This document shows, piece after piece, positions 4,611-5,546 of a DNA stretch of 5,546 nt. The DNA comes from an uncultured Spirochaetales bacterium (GTDB lineage: Bacteria; Spirochaetota; Spirochaetia; Sphaerochaetales; Sphaerochaetaceae). The position numbers and the translations under genes were made by a program. The notes under the pieces were generated by a model. The model did not search any database. It was given only the letters and a program-made list of their open reading frames with translations, and was not told the DNA's origin. Position 1 is the first letter of the stretch, and every line of letters starts with the position of its first letter. The stretch covers positions 1-5,546 of the forward strand of contig CALFMX010000215.1 in the NCBI GenBank assembly GCA_937902565.1, given 5' to 3'.

Positions 4611-5546
4611 CTAGATAGTCCTGAGATGCTGGAAGACCAGCATCTCCCCTGCGCCCCTATTCCCCCACAGACAGTAGGGGACTGCCCGCACCGATACCGC
4701 CTCGCTCGAGAACGAAGCCCTCCGGTACAGTGCATCTTCATCATCATCCCGCATCACCCTGTGGGCTGGGTATCCGAGGACCTCCAGCTTCCCTGCCAGC
4801 GTATCCAGGTGGCCCGTGACACGGGGTTGTACGGTGTGGTCGACGACGATCGAGCCGAGGTTCGACCCGTTGTCCACCTCTTCGAGGCAGTAGACGAACG
4901 GCCCATATTGGAGAGCCACCCGGTGGTGGTCCGCTCTCACCTGGGGATGGGCTGCCATCCACTGTGGTGTAACGTGCATATCGATCTCGATCGGTGTGTT
5001 GGCGTGAAGGATCAGGTGGGCGTATCCCTCATGTACCGGTGCGTCCACCGGCCGCCCCGCCTTTGTGAAGGAGGGTGTGTTGGCGTAGGATGGCAGGCGT
5101 ACCATGACCGGTAGATCATGGGTGCAGGCGATGGTCACCCGGCTGCGGGCAGGCCCGTCAACCGTGATCTCCAGGAGGCCTCCGCCACCTACGCCAACCT
5201 TCGATGAGATGAGTTGGTTGATCACTACTGCCTGCTCACTGCTGTCATAGATGTAGGAGCCCAGGTTGGCGAGGGTGCGCGCAATGTTGGTGGGGCAACA
5301 GGCCACCGAGAACCATGGTTGGCGCTCAGCCTTGACGTGGGCCATGGTGGTGTGGCTCATGCATGCAGGCGGCCATACCTCGAGGGGATTGACGTAGAAG
5401 TAGTGCAACCCATCATTGCTGATGCCAGCCAGCACCGTATTGAAGAGGGCGCGCTCAACCGTGTCATGGTAGCGGGCCTCGCCCGTCAGGCGGGCCATGC
5501 GGGAGCCGAACATCATCATGGCAACCGATGCACAGCTCTCGCTGTA
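4611..5546 (-). CDS. GH127-family (DUF1680) beta-L-arabinofuranosidase-like glycoside hydrolase, C-terminal part; start lies beyond the window
   Basis: The reading frame is open to the right edge: 311 visible residues of a family that is usually about 600-660 aa. GH127 enzymes such as HypBA1 of Bifidobacterium longum release terminal beta-L-arabinofuranose using a zinc-bound cysteine as nucleophile. The fragment opens with YSESCASVAMMMF, matching the family's 'ETCA' zinc block (Glu codon 5538-5540, Cys codon 5532-5534). The paired cysteines of ACCPTNIARTLANLG follow, codons 5295-5300; the E-to-C distance is 80 residues against 79 in HypBA1 as I recall it. 'ALFNTVLAGISNDGLHYFYVNPLE', 'RVALQYGPFVYCLEEVDN' (about 4870-4922) and the final 'VPYCLWGNRGAGEMLVF' are also typical. 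The acid/base Glu would lie just outside the window. No export signal can be judged. It is 44 bp ahead of the importer genes, suggesting the enzyme acts on imported glycan. GH127 also contains other specificities, so the exact substrate is open. Confidence 0.88.
   Translation of the reverse strand, partial: YSESCASVAMMMFGSRMARLTGEARYHDTVERALFNTVLAGISNDGLHYFYVNPLEVWPPACMSHTTMAHVKAERQPWFSVACCPTNIARTLANLGSYIYDSSEQAVVINQLISSKVGVGGGGLLEITVDGPARSRVTIACTHDLPVMVRLPSYANTPSFTKAGRPVDAPVHEGYAHLILHANTPIEIDMHVTPQWMAAHPQVRADHHRVALQYGPFVYCLEEVDNGSNLGSIVVDHTVQPRVTGHLDTLAGKLEVLGYPAHRVMRDDDEDALYRRASFSSEAVSVRAVPYCLWGNRGAGEMLVFQHLRTI

Noticed and set aside
4626..5114. Plus-strand open frame (162 codons) antisense to the GH127 gene
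   Set aside because: Shadow of a well-supported GH127 reading frame; no RBS and no recognisable domain.
5511..5519. Three consecutive ATG codons as the start of the GH127 gene
   Set aside because: The frame continues upstream to the window edge with the conserved zinc-site block (Glu and Cys of the ETCA-like motif), so these are internal Met codons.

Overview
The window holds six genes, all read on the minus strand, so transcription runs from high to low coordinates. They form two units. (1) From the right edge to 1442: a carbohydrate-use operon with the C-terminal part of a GH127 (DUF1680) beta-L-arabinofuranosidase-type glycosidase, then an extracellular solute-binding protein, then two sugar ABC-transporter permeases (MalF/UgpA-like and MalG/UgpE-like). 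Gaps are 44, 30 and -4 bp, and each complete gene has a good Shine-Dalgarno, so this looks like one transcript. No ATP-binding subunit is present in the window. (2) From 1222 to 10: a two-gene switch made of an XRE-family helix-turn-helix regulator whose end overlaps an ImmA/IrrE-family (COG2856/DUF955) zinc metallopeptidase gene. It has its own candidate promoter with palindromic operator-like sequences just upstream.

Organism: nothing here is a definitive marker. The binding-protein N-terminus (hydrophobic leader followed by AAGTKEA, with Ala where a lipoprotein would have Cys), the three-gene sugar-importer layout without its own ATPase, and the mixed GC content resemble Sphaerochaeta-like spirochaetes. 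This is a moderate-confidence inference from memory of such proteins, not a database result. The sugar operon is visibly GC-rich (one sampled line about 65 percent). The regulator/protease pair is lower (sampled lines about 42-52 percent), and part of the spacer between the units (about 1260-1340) is very AT-rich.

How the parts may work: the transporter would take up a small glycan or glycoside, and the GH127 enzyme would cleave terminal beta-L-arabinofuranose or a related residue from it. The visible GH127 piece keeps the Glu/Cys/Cys/Cys zinc-site pattern that includes the catalytic cysteine. The XRE/ImmA pair follows the repressor plus anti-repressor-protease plan known from ICEBs1 (ImmR/ImmA): the regulator represses its own promoter until the protease cleaves it. 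What it controls cannot be seen here. I found no RNA genes, CRISPR array, insertion sequence, transposase, integrase or attachment site. The first 9 bases hold nothing recognisable.
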